From positions 1 to 6,736 of the forward strand of contig CAKVBK010000088.1 of the NCBI GenBank assembly GCA_934725285.1: a stretch of 6,736 bases of DNA, given 5' to 3'. The notes under the pieces were generated by a model, which did no database searches, had not been told where the DNA came from, and worked only from the letters and a program-made list of their open reading frames with translations. This DNA is from an uncultured Bacteroidales bacterium. Its GTDB lineage: Bacteria > Bacteroidota > Bacteroidia > Bacteroidales > UBA932. Position numbers and translations under genes: made by a program. Shown here in pieces: positions 6,467 through 6,736 of the stretch; the stretch's first letter is position 1, and each line of letters starts with the position of its first letter.

Positions 6467-6736
6467 TTACGCCTCGGTCCAGTGAATCTTGATTCCATCC
6501 TTTTCCATCCCCCTGAACCAGGTCATCTGGCGTTTGGCGAACTGATGGATGGCGTTGGCCAAGAGGGTGTGCATCTCCTCGTAAGTCAGGATGCCGAGGA
6601 CGTACTGGGTGACGAATTTGTACTCAAGCCCGTAATAGACAAGATCTTCCGGCCTGATTCCGCTGTCAAGGAGTCCTTTGACCTCCTCGATCATCCCACC
6701 GGCCAGCCTCTCGTCAAGCCTCCGGTCAATCCTCGC
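6467..6736 (-). CDS. miaA: tRNA dimethylallyltransferase MiaA, C-terminal part (cut by window edge)
   Basis: MiaA transfers a dimethylallyl group from DMAPP to N6 of adenosine 37 in tRNAs that read codons starting with U, giving i6A. Only the last 89 residues are in the window; the frame stays open to base 6736, beginning ARIDRRLDERLAGG, so the ATG at 6694 is internal. Recognisable features are ERLAGGMIEEVKGLL (9-23), YYGLEYKFVTQYVLG (34-48), and QFAKRQMTWFRGME (65-78), which aligns with the AKRQITWLRG segment of E. coli MiaA. The full protein is usually about 300 residues, so roughly 200 N-terminal residues, including the P-loop, lie outside. The protein ends shortly after the IHW motif, as short family members do. 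The stop TAA runs into an A-tract (+ strand T-run 6461-6468). purE follows 27 bp downstream on the same strand, probably in one transcript. Confidence 0.95.
   Translation of the reverse strand, partial: ARIDRRLDERLAGGMIEEVKGLLDSGIRPEDLVYYGLEYKFVTQYVLGILTYEEMHTLLANAIHQFAKRQMTWFRGMEKDGIKIHWTEA

Noticed and set aside
6461..6468. A run of eight T (+ strand) between purE and miaA as a possible terminator.
   Set aside because: On the coding (minus) strand it is an A-run, no hairpin adjoins it, and part of it is the miaA stop codon.

Overview
The window is an ordinary, densely packed stretch of a Bacteroidota chromosome, most likely order Bacteroidales. The evidence is protein-level resemblance (zinc-free S4, L17 with a long charged tail, LacI-type HTH with an insertion, MiaA with a GLEYKF motif), starts without Shine-Dalgarno sequences, short AT-rich spacers, and a TAnnTTTG promoter element. 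Genus cannot be fixed from this sequence alone.

Layout. Positions 1-2523 (+) hold the distal part of the alpha ribosomal operon: rpsK (5' end cut off by the window), rpsD, rpoA and rplQ, closed by a strong intrinsic terminator at 2545-2578. A 178-bp gap follows, with a predicted Bacteroidota-type promoter at 2624-2631 and, immediately downstream, a second terminator-like hairpin at 2639-2664. Positions 2702-4891 (+) encode a complete membrane-bound ion-pumping pyrophosphatase (hppA). Its residues predict a K+-dependent enzyme of the Na+-transporting or dual Na+,H+-transporting group. After 28 bp comes a LacI-family regulator (4920-5972, +), probably on the same transcript. On the minus strand, converging on it, are purE (6439-5969) and the 3' part of miaA (6736-6467). 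The lacI-family gene and purE overlap tail to tail by four bases, a CTAG that supplies both stop codons.

How the genes relate. The first block supplies small-subunit proteins S11 and S4, the RNA polymerase alpha subunit and large-subunit protein L17. The pyrophosphatase would couple hydrolysis of the PPi made by biosynthesis (RNA, protein and nucleotide synthesis) to an ion gradient. PurE acts in purine synthesis and MiaA modifies tRNA A37. No target of the LacI-family protein is visible.

I see no undescribed system, mobile element, CRISPR array, or tRNA or rRNA gene. The points most worth a second look are the promoter and hairpin arrangement before hppA, the ion-specificity residues of HppA, the insertion in the LacI-family DNA-binding domain, and the shared stop palindrome.
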